Shown: positions 1-5,128, numbered from the stretch's first letter. The stretch is 8,310 bases of DNA from JAQUPP01 sp041649955 (GCA_041649955.1 JBAZMD010000027.1:1-8310), one strand, 5' to 3'. The notes: generated by a model from the letters alone, not told the origin. Numbers and translations are program-made.

Positions 1-422
1 ATTTCATCCAGGAAGAAATACGCAAGGGCACTTCAGTTCAAACTATTCAAGAAATTTTAATCAGAGAAAAATTAAAACCTTTTTTCAGACCGGAATTTTT
101 AAATCGTTTTGACGGAGTTATTGTTTTCAAGCCATTAGGCATAGAAGAAGTCAGACAGATTGCCAAATTAACATTAAATAAACTGGCTGGTCAATTGGAG
201 CAAAAAGGTATTGCTTTGAAAGTTACCGAGGACGCGGTTAATGAATTAGCTCAAGCCGGTTTTGATCCGATTTTCGGTGCTCGTCCGCTTCAAAGAGTTA
301 TTCAAACAAGAGTTAATGATGCTTTGGCGCAATTTTTATTGACCGGAAAACTTGGACGGAGAGACGTGGTGGTTCTTGATAAGGGGGGGGAAATAAGAGT
401 TGAAAAGGCAATCAGCATCTAA
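1..422 (+). CDS. Clp/Hsp100 AAA+ ATPase (ClpB/ClpC type), C-terminal fragment
   Basis: This is the 3' end of a gene that begins before the window; 139 codons are visible, from frame position 3 to the TAA at 420-422. The protein is an Hsp100 unfoldase, a cytoplasmic hexamer that threads proteins for disaggregation or for ClpP. The visible part covers the end of the second AAA+ module and the C-terminal D2-small domain. FRPEFLNRFD (about visible residues 33-42) is the conserved stretch carrying the arginine-finger region, and GARPLQR (about residues 92-98) is the sensor-2 motif. Both are typical of ClpB and ClpC. The Walker A and B motifs and the N-domain that would separate ClpB from ClpC lie outside the window, so no symbol is given. 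A run of eight G (383-390) encodes Lys-Gly-Gly-Glu in an AT-rich gene. The next gene, rplU, has its own promoter, so the two are probably separate units. Confidence 0.93.
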   Translation, partial: FIQEEIRKGTSVQTIQEILIREKLKPFFRPEFLNRFDGVIVFKPLGIEEVRQIAKLTLNKLAGQLEQKGIALKVTEDAVNELAQAGFDPIFGARPLQRVIQTRVNDALAQFLLTGKLGRRDVVVLDKGGEIRVEKAISI

Positions 423-438
423 ACTATTCTCAATTTAC

Positions 439-467
439 TTGACATGTTTTTAAATAAGTATTATTAT
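439..467 (+). promoter_or_regulatory. rplU promoter, probably giving a leaderless mRNA
   Basis: A perfect -35 box TTGACA (439-444), a 17-bp spacer and a -10 box TATTAT (462-467) form a strong sigma-70-type promoter. Normal spacing puts transcription start at about 474-476, and the rplU ATG is at 476-478, so the 5' leader would be 0-2 nt. There is no Shine-Dalgarno sequence, and none could fit. Confidence 0.8.
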
Positions 468-475
468 TTATTCAT

Positions 476-805
476 ATGGAATTAGCAATTATAAAAACAG
501 GAGGAAAACAATATCTAGTAAAAGAAGGAGATGTTCTTTTAATAGAAAAAATTATTAAAGAACCAGGAGAAAAATTTTTATTTGAAGAAGTTCTTGCGGT
601 TTTTGATTCGGAAAAAGACGGTCTTATTGTCGGTAAACCATATCTTAAAGGCTTTAAAATTGAAGCCAAAGTTATAGATCAGGAAAAGGGAGAAAAGATT
701 TACGTAGTCAAATATAAACCAAAAGTTCGTTATCATAAAAAAACCGGCCATCGCCAGTTGTACACGAGAGTTAAAATTCTAAAAATAGAAACAGCCGCAA
801 AATAG
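476..805 (+). CDS. rplU: Large-subunit ribosomal protein bL21
   Basis: The product is 109 residues, the usual size for bL21, a 50S protein that contacts 23S rRNA. The N-terminus contains KTGGKQY (residues 7-13), and the C-terminal half carries the basic family signature KPKVRYHKKTGHRQ (about 81-94), which binds rRNA. The ATG at 476 is fixed by the family N-terminus and by the promoter just upstream. In many bacteria rplU leads an operon with rpmA (L27). Here no rpmA follows: a structured intergenic element and the convergent ruvA come next, so rplU seems to be monocistronic. Identification is secure. Confidence 0.97.
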   Translation: MELAIIKTGGKQYLVKEGDVLLIEKIIKEPGEKFLFEEVLAVFDSEKDGLIVGKPYLKGFKIEAKVIDQEKGEKIYVVKYKPKVRYHKKTGHRQLYTRVKILKIETAAK

Positions 806-809
806 AAAA

Positions 810-927
810 CCCCAGCAGCAAATCCGAATAAAAATTTTTAAAAATAAAAAGCCATTTGCACGGTACGCGCCTTCGGCTTCATCTATTTTTAAAATTTAGT
901 TGTTCGTTGGATTTGTGCGGGGTGCTC
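810..927 (+). repeat. Structured intergenic repeat, family B, copy 1 (B1)
   Basis: The element fills the gap after the rplU stop (5 nt away). Its outer arms CCCCAGCAGCAAATCC (810-825) and GGATTTGTGCGGGG (909-922) pair over 14 bp with two single-base bulges. A second AT-rich stem lies inside (about 832-846 with 884-897, one bulge), and the centre holds GCGCCTTCGGCTT. The same arms and centre recur in reverse orientation at 4705-4821, so this is a dispersed repeat rather than a unique terminator. No coding capacity is seen. Confidence 0.75.
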
Positions 928-962
928 AAAATTGTAATTCCGCTAAAGCGGAAACAATTTTG
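927..962. terminator. Candidate bidirectional terminator between rplU and ruvA
   Basis: A 15-bp hairpin: CAAAATTGT (927-935) pairs with ACAATTTTG (954-962), and TTCCGC (938-943) with GCGGAA (948-953), around a TAAA loop, with AA (936-937) bulged. It sits between two convergent genes, 8 bp from the ruvA stop. The arms are AT-rich at the base on both sides, but no long separate T-tract follows, so intrinsic termination is inferred. Confidence 0.55.
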
Positions 963-970
963 GCAAAAGA

Positions 971-1540
971 TTAAACCGGAGTGCGGCTTAACGCTTTTAA
1001 AGCTTCTTTAATTCTTTTTTCGGTCTTTGTTATTTCGGGAGAAATTTTTCTGACAGCTAAACGCGCTTGTGAAATGGTATAGCCCATGGAAATCAAGGCG
1101 TCAATAATGACACCGTCATCATTGGAAGTTGTTTGAGTCATTTTTCCGATTTTGCCTTTTAATTCAAGAATAATTCTTTCAGCGGTTTTTCTGCCGATTC
1201 CGGAAACCTTGGTTAAAATGGCCAGATTTTCTTCTAAAATAGCCTGTTCCAGATCCTTGATTTTTATCATTGAGAGGACATTAATGGCTGATTTTGGCCC
1301 GATTCCGGAGATATCATTGAGTTTTTTGAAATATTCGCGTTCTTGGCAATTTTCAAAACCGAAAAGCATGACCAAATTCTCTCTCACATGCAAATAAGTG
1401 AACAGTTTCAAGGTTTGTCCGGTTTCAATTTTTTCCAAGAAAAAATCAGTTACGAAGACTTGATAAGATATGCCGTTTATTTCAATGGCAATATAGTCAA
1501 TTCCTTTCTCAATAATTTTTCCTTCCAGAGAGTAAATCAT
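971..1540 (-). CDS. ruvA: Holliday junction branch-migration protein RuvA
   Basis: RuvA binds the four-way junction as a tetramer and loads the RuvB motor during recombinational repair. The protein is 189 residues with the standard three domains: an N-terminal OB-fold (1-62, beginning MIYSLEGKI), a middle domain with two helix-hairpin-helix motifs, ISGIGPKSA (77-85) and VSGIGRKTA (112-120), and a C-terminal RuvB-contacting domain (about 142-184, with DALISMGY). The frame stays open up to an ATG at 1600, but that start would lie inside the -35 box of the promoter and add 20 residues that no RuvA has. The ATG at 1540 is therefore chosen. No ruvB or ruvC is adjacent; downstream is the convergent rplU. 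Confidence 0.96.
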   Translation of the reverse strand: MIYSLEGKIIEKGIDYIAIEINGISYQVFVTDFFLEKIETGQTLKLFTYLHVRENLVMLFGFENCQEREYFKKLNDISGIGPKSAINVLSMIKIKDLEQAILEENLAILTKVSGIGRKTAERIILELKGKIGKMTQTTSNDDGVIIDALISMGYTISQARLAVRKISPEITKTEKRIKEALKALSRTPV

Positions 1541-1570
1541 ATCAGTAATGTTATCATTTATAACCTTAAA

Positions 1571-1600
1571 GTCATAGCACAGTTTATCCACACTTGACAA
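1571..1600 (-). promoter_or_regulatory. ruvA promoter (divergent)
   Basis: Read on the minus strand: -35 TTGTCA (complement of 1595-1600), an 18-bp spacer, and -10 TATGAC (complement of 1571-1576) preceded by TGC, an extended -10. The start would be near 1564, leaving a leader of about 24 nt to the ATG at 1540. The -35 box overlaps the -35 box of the plus-strand promoter. Confidence 0.6.
1584..1592 (+). promoter_or_regulatory. Perfect consensus DnaA box
   Basis: TTATCCACA matches the strict DnaA-box consensus in all nine positions and lies in the spacer of the ruvA promoter. A bound DnaA would cover the polymerase site. It is a single box without a cluster, so an origin is unlikely and chance remains possible. 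Confidence 0.4.
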
Positions 1601-1621
1601 AATATAAAAATAGTGTATACT
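1594..1621 (+). promoter_or_regulatory. Promoter for the small hypothetical gene at 1661
   Basis: TTGACA (1594-1599), a 16-bp spacer and TATACT (1616-1621) make a good sigma-70-type promoter with a start near 1628. A purine-rich AAAGGGGG lies at 1636-1643, but 17 nt from the ATG, which is too far for a normal Shine-Dalgarno site. Confidence 0.65.
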
Positions 1622-1660
1622 ATAATTATTAAATCAAAGGGGGTTTATAAATAATATAAT

Positions 1661-1939
1661 ATGAGAAACCCAGAACAATATCATCCAACAATAGAACAAA
1701 CAACAGAGAACAAGGAATTAAGTATGGGAAGCAGGGCGGTTGTTGAAGAAGTGGAAGCGAGAAAGAATAAGGGAGTTATTATTGAAGAACAAGAAACTTA
1801 CGGAAAATTTTTTGGTACAGAAGAAGATGTATTTAAAAATGCTGTTGGCAGGCCTTATAAGATAAAAAATACACAGATAGTTACTGAGCTGGTTAAGGCG
1901 ATAGGACATAGCCCTGAGAAAATTATTAAAGCATCATAA
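1661..1939 (+). CDS. Small hypothetical protein, 92 residues
   Basis: I do not recognise this protein. It is supported by an open frame preceded by a well-formed promoter and not overlapped by another credible gene. It has no signal peptide or membrane segment. The N-terminal third is polar and probably disordered (many Gln, Glu, Asn and Thr). The middle (about 24-50) is charged. The C-terminal part (about 62-92) contains RPYKIKNTQIVTELVKAIG and reads as basic plus amphipathic helix, which might contact nucleic acid or a partner; this is only inference. The next gene begins 50 bp downstream. Confidence 0.6.
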   Translation: MRNPEQYHPTIEQTTENKELSMGSRAVVEEVEARKNKGVIIEEQETYGKFFGTEEDVFKNAVGRPYKIKNTQIVTELVKAIGHSPEKIIKAS

Positions 1940-1948
1940 AAGCCGAAA

Positions 1949-1957
1949 TGATATTAT
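1949..1957 (+). promoter_or_regulatory. Possible extended -10 promoter ahead of the 1990 gene
   Basis: TGA followed by TATTAT (1952-1957), overlapping TATAAT (1955-1960), resembles an extended -10 element. No convincing -35 box is found 17 bp upstream. Transcription from here would start near 1964 and leave a leader of about 26 nt. Readthrough from the 1594 promoter is an equally good explanation. Confidence 0.3.
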
Positions 1958-1989
1958 AATTTCAAGAATTTTTGATTTGACTGAAACTC

Positions 1990-2292
1990 ATGTCTAAAAT
2001 ATTAGAACAATTAAACGAAATTATCACATCTTCGACCATTCCGTTAGCCGATCAGAATGATCTGCTTATTTTTTTACCTATTTTACCCGAAGAAACTCTA
2101 AAAGAACTTTGTCAACTTTGGCAAAAACACAAAAAATTAGTTAATGATTTTAATGATAATTTTAAAGCTAAATTAAATATTTTGATTAATGGCCGAGATA
2201 AATGGGACAAATTGATTTCTCAAGAAGAAGCCATGTTGAACGAAGAGTTTGACGAAGAAAAAGAAGATAAAAATGATGAAGACGAATTTTAA
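1990..2292 (+). CDS. Small acidic-tailed hypothetical protein, 100 residues
   Basis: I do not recognise this protein. It is predicted to be cytosolic and mostly helical: residues 1-13 and 34-75 look like amphipathic helices, with a Pro-containing turn FLPILPEE (about 28-35). The tail (about 77-100) is very acidic, with runs of Glu and Asp ending DEDEF. It starts at an ATG without a Shine-Dalgarno sequence and ends 20 bp before rpsT, so the two are probably co-transcribed. An acidic partner of a basic ribosomal protein is conceivable but is only inferred from this context. Confidence 0.65.
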   Translation: MSKILEQLNEIITSSTIPLADQNDLLIFLPILPEETLKELCQLWQKHKKLVNDFNDNFKAKLNILINGRDKWDKLISQEEAMLNEEFDEEKEDKNDEDEF

Positions 2293-2312
2293 ATTAAAAA
2301 TTAAAAATTATT

Positions 2313-2576
2313 ATGCCTATTAAAAGATCAGCTTTCAAAGCCGTTAGACAAACAAAAAAACGCACGCTTCACAATAAAAAAATTCAAGCAAACGTTCATT
2401 GGATTAAACATCAATTGATCAAATTCATGGCCTTGAAAGACAAAGAAAAATCCAAAGAATTTTATTTAAAATTACAAAAAGCCTTGGATAAGGCCGTTCA
2501 AAAAAATATTCTTAAAAAAAATACAGTATCTCGTTATAAATCACGGTTATCTCAAAAGGTGAACGCGATGAAATAA
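2313..2576 (+). CDS. rpsT: Small-subunit ribosomal protein bS20
   Basis: The 87-residue product is a typical bS20, a helical, very basic protein that binds 16S rRNA early in 30S assembly. Family features are the N-terminal MPIKRSAFKAVRQTKKR (1-17), the LDKAVQKNILKKNT region (about 57-70) and the C-terminal SRYKSRLSQKVNA (about 72-84). The 20-bp gap to the preceding gene is purely A and T with no ribosome-binding motif. The TAA stop (2574-2576) directly abuts the holA stop on the other strand, so there is no intergenic space for a terminator. Confidence 0.96.
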   Translation: MPIKRSAFKAVRQTKKRTLHNKKIQANVHWIKHQLIKFMALKDKEKSKEFYLKLQKALDKAVQKNILKKNTVSRYKSRLSQKVNAMK

Positions 2577-3557
2577 CTAGGCTCTGGCGATCAGGAGATC
2601 CAAGAGGGTTTCCGAATCAATAGGACGAGTTTTTCTCAAAAGATCTATCTTCAAAAGTTGTTGATAGGTCTTTTTTATTTCTTCCAAACCGTATTTTTTT
2701 TCTTGCTGCAAGCCCTTGGAGAAAACAAAAGGATGGAGCGATAATTGCTTGGCCAATTGATCGGGGGGGCAACCGGGATTATCCAATAGACAGAATTTTA
2801 TTTTTAAAAGCAGGCGATATTGATAAGCAAGCATGGAAATGAGCCAATCAATGTTTACACCGCTTTTTATTTGCCCGGTCAAAAGATTCAGGGCTGTTTT
2901 CTTGTCTTTGGCGCCAATAGCGTCAACCAGTTTCCAAATATTTTGCTGGTCAAAATCTAGAACATTGTTTTTTACGTCAGCTAATTTGATAATATCGTCT
3001 CCATTTAAAGCGATAAGCTTGTCCAGTTCATTTTTTAAAGTCCAAATATCAGCGCCCACCAGTTCAATTAAGAGGTCTATAGCCGAACTTTCTATTTTGG
3101 TTTTATTTTTTTCTATTTCTTTTTTAAGCCATTTTTTCAGTTCAGCCGGCTTGAGATAAGGAAATTCAAAAATATATTTTTCTTTTTTAAGCAGATGATA
3201 TAATTTTTTTTGAGACAGGGAAAGATTTTTTTCTTTAACGTCTTCATCCGCGAAAATAACAATATTGTCCTCATCTTGCTGTATTTTTTTTAGCAAATTG
3301 ATTATTTCTGAGATAATCGGTTCTTGTTTTGTAATAGCTTTGGTGGAAAGCAGGCGCTGGAAAATAATAAGTCTTTGATTTTTAAAAAGCCCCTTGCTTA
3401 AAGTGGCTTTTCTTAATTCATCCATTGTCAAATCATTAATCTGAAAAACAGAAATATTCATATTTTCTTTATCTTTTTTGCGGGTAAATTCTTGTTTTAG
3501 GGAGGATAATTTTTCTCGCGATCTGAAAGTATCCGGCCCGTAAATAAAAATGATCAT
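2577..3557 (-). CDS. holA: DNA polymerase III delta subunit
   Basis: The protein has 326 residues, close to the usual length of the delta subunit, which opens the sliding clamp within the clamp-loader complex. The N-terminus MIIFIYGPDTFRSREKL matches the family start, where YG-D-F replaces a true P-loop because delta does not hydrolyse ATP. The middle contains the region DLLIELVGADIWTLKNELDK (about 163-182), typical of delta, and the end RPIDSETLLDLLIARA (about 311-326) is the usual C-terminal collar helix. The gene has seven consecutive C on its coding strand (G at 2763-2769). Its TAG stop touches the rpsT stop. An AT-rich nested hairpin and repeat A1 precede its ATG; no Shine-Dalgarno sequence is present. 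Confidence 0.92.
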   Translation of the reverse strand: MIIFIYGPDTFRSREKLSSLKQEFTRKKDKENMNISVFQINDLTMDELRKATLSKGLFKNQRLIIFQRLLSTKAITKQEPIISEIINLLKKIQQDEDNIVIFADEDVKEKNLSLSQKKLYHLLKKEKYIFEFPYLKPAELKKWLKKEIEKNKTKIESSAIDLLIELVGADIWTLKNELDKLIALNGDDIIKLADVKNNVLDFDQQNIWKLVDAIGAKDKKTALNLLTGQIKSGVNIDWLISMLAYQYRLLLKIKFCLLDNPGCPPDQLAKQLSLHPFVFSKGLQQEKKYGLEEIKKTYQQLLKIDLLRKTRPIDSETLLDLLIARA

Positions 3558-3560
3558 ACG

Positions 3561-3610
3561 AAATTTGTTTAAATTTTAGAACGCAGTGAATAAAATTTTA
3601 TTACAAATTT
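3561..3610 (-). other. Nested AT-rich hairpin just upstream of the holA start
   Basis: AAATTTGT (3561-3568) pairs with ACAAATTT (3603-3610) and, inside, AAATTTTA (3571-3578) pairs with TAAAATTT (3591-3598), leaving a 12-nt loop. It lies between the holA ATG (3555-3557) and repeat A1 (from 3613), so in the mRNA it would sit 3 nt from the start codon. It may be the outer part of the same repeat. Confidence 0.45.
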
Positions 3611-3612
3611 GA

Positions 3613-3716
3613 GTACCCTGTTAAATGCCGCTCTGCGGCAATTTCGCCTTTGGCGAAATTATTTAACAGGGTAAAGGTTTTGTTGCTCCGACACCACGTC
3701 AGAGACAAAGCCCTTT
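3613..3716. repeat. Structured intergenic repeat, family A, copy 1 (A1)
   Basis: Positions 3613-3683 are identical to 6229-6299. The outer stem TACCCTGTTAAAT (3614-3626) pairs perfectly with ATTTAACAGGGTA (3661-3673). Two hairpins fit inside with no base left over: GCCGC-TCT-GCGGC (3627-3639) and AATTTCGCC-TTT-GGCGAAATT (3640-3660). A fourth, imperfect hairpin follows: AAAGGTTTTGT (3673-3683) with ACAAAG and CCTTT (3705-3716), reaching into the exonuclease stop codon. No reading frame is present. Confidence 0.9.
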
Positions 3717-4647
3717 AAAAATTTAGAGTTTGTTGTTTATCGTTTTTTTCTTTTGGCTTGCTGTTTAATCTTTTAATCAGGCTCACAAATCCTAATTTTT
3801 TGAGTATATCTTCGGTCTCTTCAAAATTAATATTTTCAAAACGGCATATTTCAAGGTCATCCACTCCTTCAATATTTTTTAAAATAGCCAGTAATTTTTT
3901 ATTTAAAATAACTTCTTCTTCGCTTTTAATCAAAAGTTCGGCTAGATTTTTTTTAATTTTACATTCTTCTTTATTTTGCAGGCAATTTTTAAGATGGCGA
4001 TATAGATTTTCCGTGGAATCAAAAGCTTTAATTAATTTTAAAGCGGTTTTGGGGCCGACATTTTTTACTCCCGGAATGTTATCCGATGGATCGCCGGCCA
4101 ATGCTTTTAAGTCAATCAATTTATCAGGCATAATGCCGAAGTGCTGATAAACAGATTCTTTATCGTAAATTTGAAATTGGCTTAATCCTCCTTTTAAAAA
4201 ATAATAGACACTGGTCGTGTCATCAATTAATTGAAACATATCGCGGTCGCCGGTGACGATTAAGACTTTAAGATCCGGTTGTCTTGATTTTAAATTATCA
4301 AGCGCGCCGATTAAATCGTCAGATTCAAATCCGTCTTTGGCATAAAATTGGACATTCAAAGCTTTGATTACTTCTTTGGTAATGGGGATTTGGTCATAAA
4401 ATTCTTGCGGCTGGGGAGTTCTTCCGGCCTTATATTCTTTATATTGCAAATGCCTGAAAGTCGGTGCCTTGGTGTCAAAAGTAATGGCAAGATAACTTGG
4501 GTTTTGCTCATGGATTAATTTTAATAAAAGCGCGGTAAAGCCGTAAACGGCGTTAACAATACGACCCTTAGGGTCGGTTAATTTTGGTAAAGCGTGCCAT
4601 GCGCGATGTAAAACCGCATTCGCGTCAACAATGATAAATGTTGCCAT
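3715..4647 (-). CDS. Stand-alone 5'-3' exonuclease (PolA N-terminal / FEN type)
   Basis: The 310-residue protein corresponds to the 5' nuclease domain of DNA polymerase I without the proofreading or polymerase domains. Such enzymes remove RNA primers and flaps. The metal-binding acidic residues of the family are all present: D8 (VDANAVLHRAWHA), D58 (FDTKAPTFR), E108, D110 and D111 (ESDDLIG), D134 and D136 (TGDRDMFQL), D186 and D189 (GDPSDNIPGV). The helix-hairpin-helix DNA-binding segment GVKNVGPKTALKL follows (about 193-205). The C-terminus ends QQTLNF, which resembles a sliding-clamp binding peptide. The start is the ATG at 4645-4647, covered by hairpin D. Whether a separate polymerase gene exists cannot be seen here. 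Confidence 0.93.
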   Translation of the reverse strand: MATFIIVDANAVLHRAWHALPKLTDPKGRIVNAVYGFTALLLKLIHEQNPSYLAITFDTKAPTFRHLQYKEYKAGRTPQPQEFYDQIPITKEVIKALNVQFYAKDGFESDDLIGALDNLKSRQPDLKVLIVTGDRDMFQLIDDTTSVYYFLKGGLSQFQIYDKESVYQHFGIMPDKLIDLKALAGDPSDNIPGVKNVGPKTALKLIKAFDSTENLYRHLKNCLQNKEECKIKKNLAELLIKSEEEVILNKKLLAILKNIEGVDDLEICRFENINFEETEDILKKLGFVSLIKRLNSKPKEKNDKQQTLNF

Positions 4648-4704
4648 AATTCTTTAAATTTATGATCCGCCAGCTGGCGGAGAAGAAAATTTAATTAGAA
4701 TTAT
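4646..4704 (-). repeat. Palindromic hairpin D overlapping the exonuclease start codon
   Basis: ATAATTCT plus TTAAATTT (4646-4661) pairs with AAATTTAA and AGAATTAT (4687-4694, 4697-4704) over 16 bp, with TT (4695-4696) bulged. The interior contains a perfect 16-bp palindrome, TCCGCCAGCTGGCGGA (4666-4681). In the minus-strand mRNA two bases of the exonuclease ATG are in the stem. The GC arms TCCGCC and GGCGGA are the same as in the hairpin inside queA. Confidence 0.7.
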
Positions 4705-4821
4705 GAGCACCCCGCCTTAAATCTCTAGATAAAATTAATCTAAAGATAGAATAAGCCGAAGGCGCTCCCGTGAATTAAATTAATTATTTTCTATAACCCC
4801 TCTTCGGATTTGGGGCTGGGG
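4705..4821 (-). repeat. Structured intergenic repeat, family B, copy 2 (B2), reversed
   Basis: On the minus strand this reads CCCCAGC, then CAAATCCGAA, CACGG, GCGCCTTCGGCTT and finally GCGGGGTGCTC, in the same order and with nearly the same spacing as B1 (117 against 118 bp). The sequence between has diverged. The arms still pair: CCCC/GGGG (4710-4713 with 4818-4821), GCC/GGC, and AAATC/GATTT (4719-4723 with 4807-4811). It directly abuts hairpin D and lies between tRNA-Cys and the exonuclease gene. Confidence 0.75.
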
Positions 4822-4846
4822 TCGCCATATTTTTTGAAAATCTTTA

Positions 4847-4918
4847 AGGCCAGGAGGGGAATCGAACCCCTGCATAGCAGTTTTGCAGACTGCCGCCTTA
4901 CCGCTTGGCTACCTGGCC
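4847..4918 (-). tRNA. trnC: tRNA-Cys (anticodon GCA)
   Basis: A complete 72-nt cloverleaf can be drawn. The acceptor stem GGCCAGG pairs with CCTGGCC; the D stem is GCC/GGC; the anticodon stem GCAGT/ACTGC encloses the loop CTGCAAA with anticodon GCA; the variable loop is TATGC; the T stem AGGGG/CCCCT encloses TTCGATT. The discriminator base is U, as is usual for tRNA-Cys. The 3' CCA is not encoded, so a CCA-adding enzyme is needed. It is a single tRNA between queA and the exonuclease gene, with its own likely promoter. Confidence 0.96.
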
Positions 4919-4934
4919 CCGTATTCATTTTAAC

Positions 4935-4963
4935 ATTTTAGCATGATAACATTTTAACATTAA
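4935..4963 (-). promoter_or_regulatory. Likely tRNA-Cys promoter
   Basis: On the minus strand: TTAATG (complement of 4958-4963), a 17-bp spacer, then TGC-TAAAAT (complement of 4935-4943), an extended -10. Start near 4928, about 10 nt before the tRNA. The sequence TAACATTTTA occurs twice on the plus strand (4931-4940 and 4947-4956), so the exact boxes could shift. Confidence 0.5.
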
Positions 4964-5009
4964 AGAGTCTTATTCTTTTTATTTTAATCTTTTTTCTAAA
5001 AAAATCAAC

Positions 5010-5121
5010 CCCTATCAGAAGTTCATTAATAAGCTATTGATATAGAAAAATTTTAAGGCGAAATCGCCTGCGGCTCCGGCTATTTTAAAATATAAAGACT
5101 TGCCTAAAACTTCTAACAGGG
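5010..5121 (-). repeat. Structured element C after queA (mosaic of A-like arms and B-like core)
   Basis: The arms CCCTATCAGAAGTT (5010-5023) and AACTTCTAACAGGG (5108-5121) pair over 14 positions. The two non-Watson-Crick positions become G-U pairs only in minus-strand RNA, the strand of queA. The arm CCCTGTTA (minus strand) matches the outer arm of family A, while CGCCTGCGGCTCCGGC followed by TATTTTAAAAT (5065-5091) resembles the centre of B1 (868-895). It ends 7 bp from the queA stop. Confidence 0.55.
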
Positions 5122-5128
5122 CGAGTCC

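Noticed and set aside
195..422. Separate 75-residue gene starting at TTG 195
   Set aside because: The same frame is open to position 3 and the upstream residues are conserved Clp sequence, so it is part of the larger gene.
1584..1592. Replication origin at the DnaA box
   Set aside because: Only one box, no cluster, no adjacent dnaA or dnaN and no clear unwinding region with repeated 13-mers.
1152..1597. Plus-strand open frames opposite ruvA
   Set aside because: They are antisense shadows of a strongly conserved gene, with no family resemblance of their own.
1541..1600. Longer RuvA beginning at the ATG at 1600
   Set aside because: The extra 20 residues are absent from the family and the start would overlap the -35 box; MIYSLEGK at 1540 is the normal RuvA N-terminus.
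2833..3159. Plus-strand open frame of 108 codons opposite holA
   Set aside because: Low-complexity Ser/Phe-rich translation typical of the reverse strand of a Lys-rich gene.
3613..3716. Intrinsic terminator for the exonuclease gene
   Set aside because: The structure is a repeat with several stems and no T-tract after any of them on the minus strand; a termination role is possible but not supported.
3758..4147. Plus-strand open frame of 129 codons opposite the exonuclease
   Set aside because: Antisense shadow; the minus strand has complete catalytic motifs.
4931..4963. CRISPR-like or tandem repeat from repeated TAACATTTTA
   Set aside because: Only two copies of a short AT-rich word within a promoter region; better explained by promoter composition.
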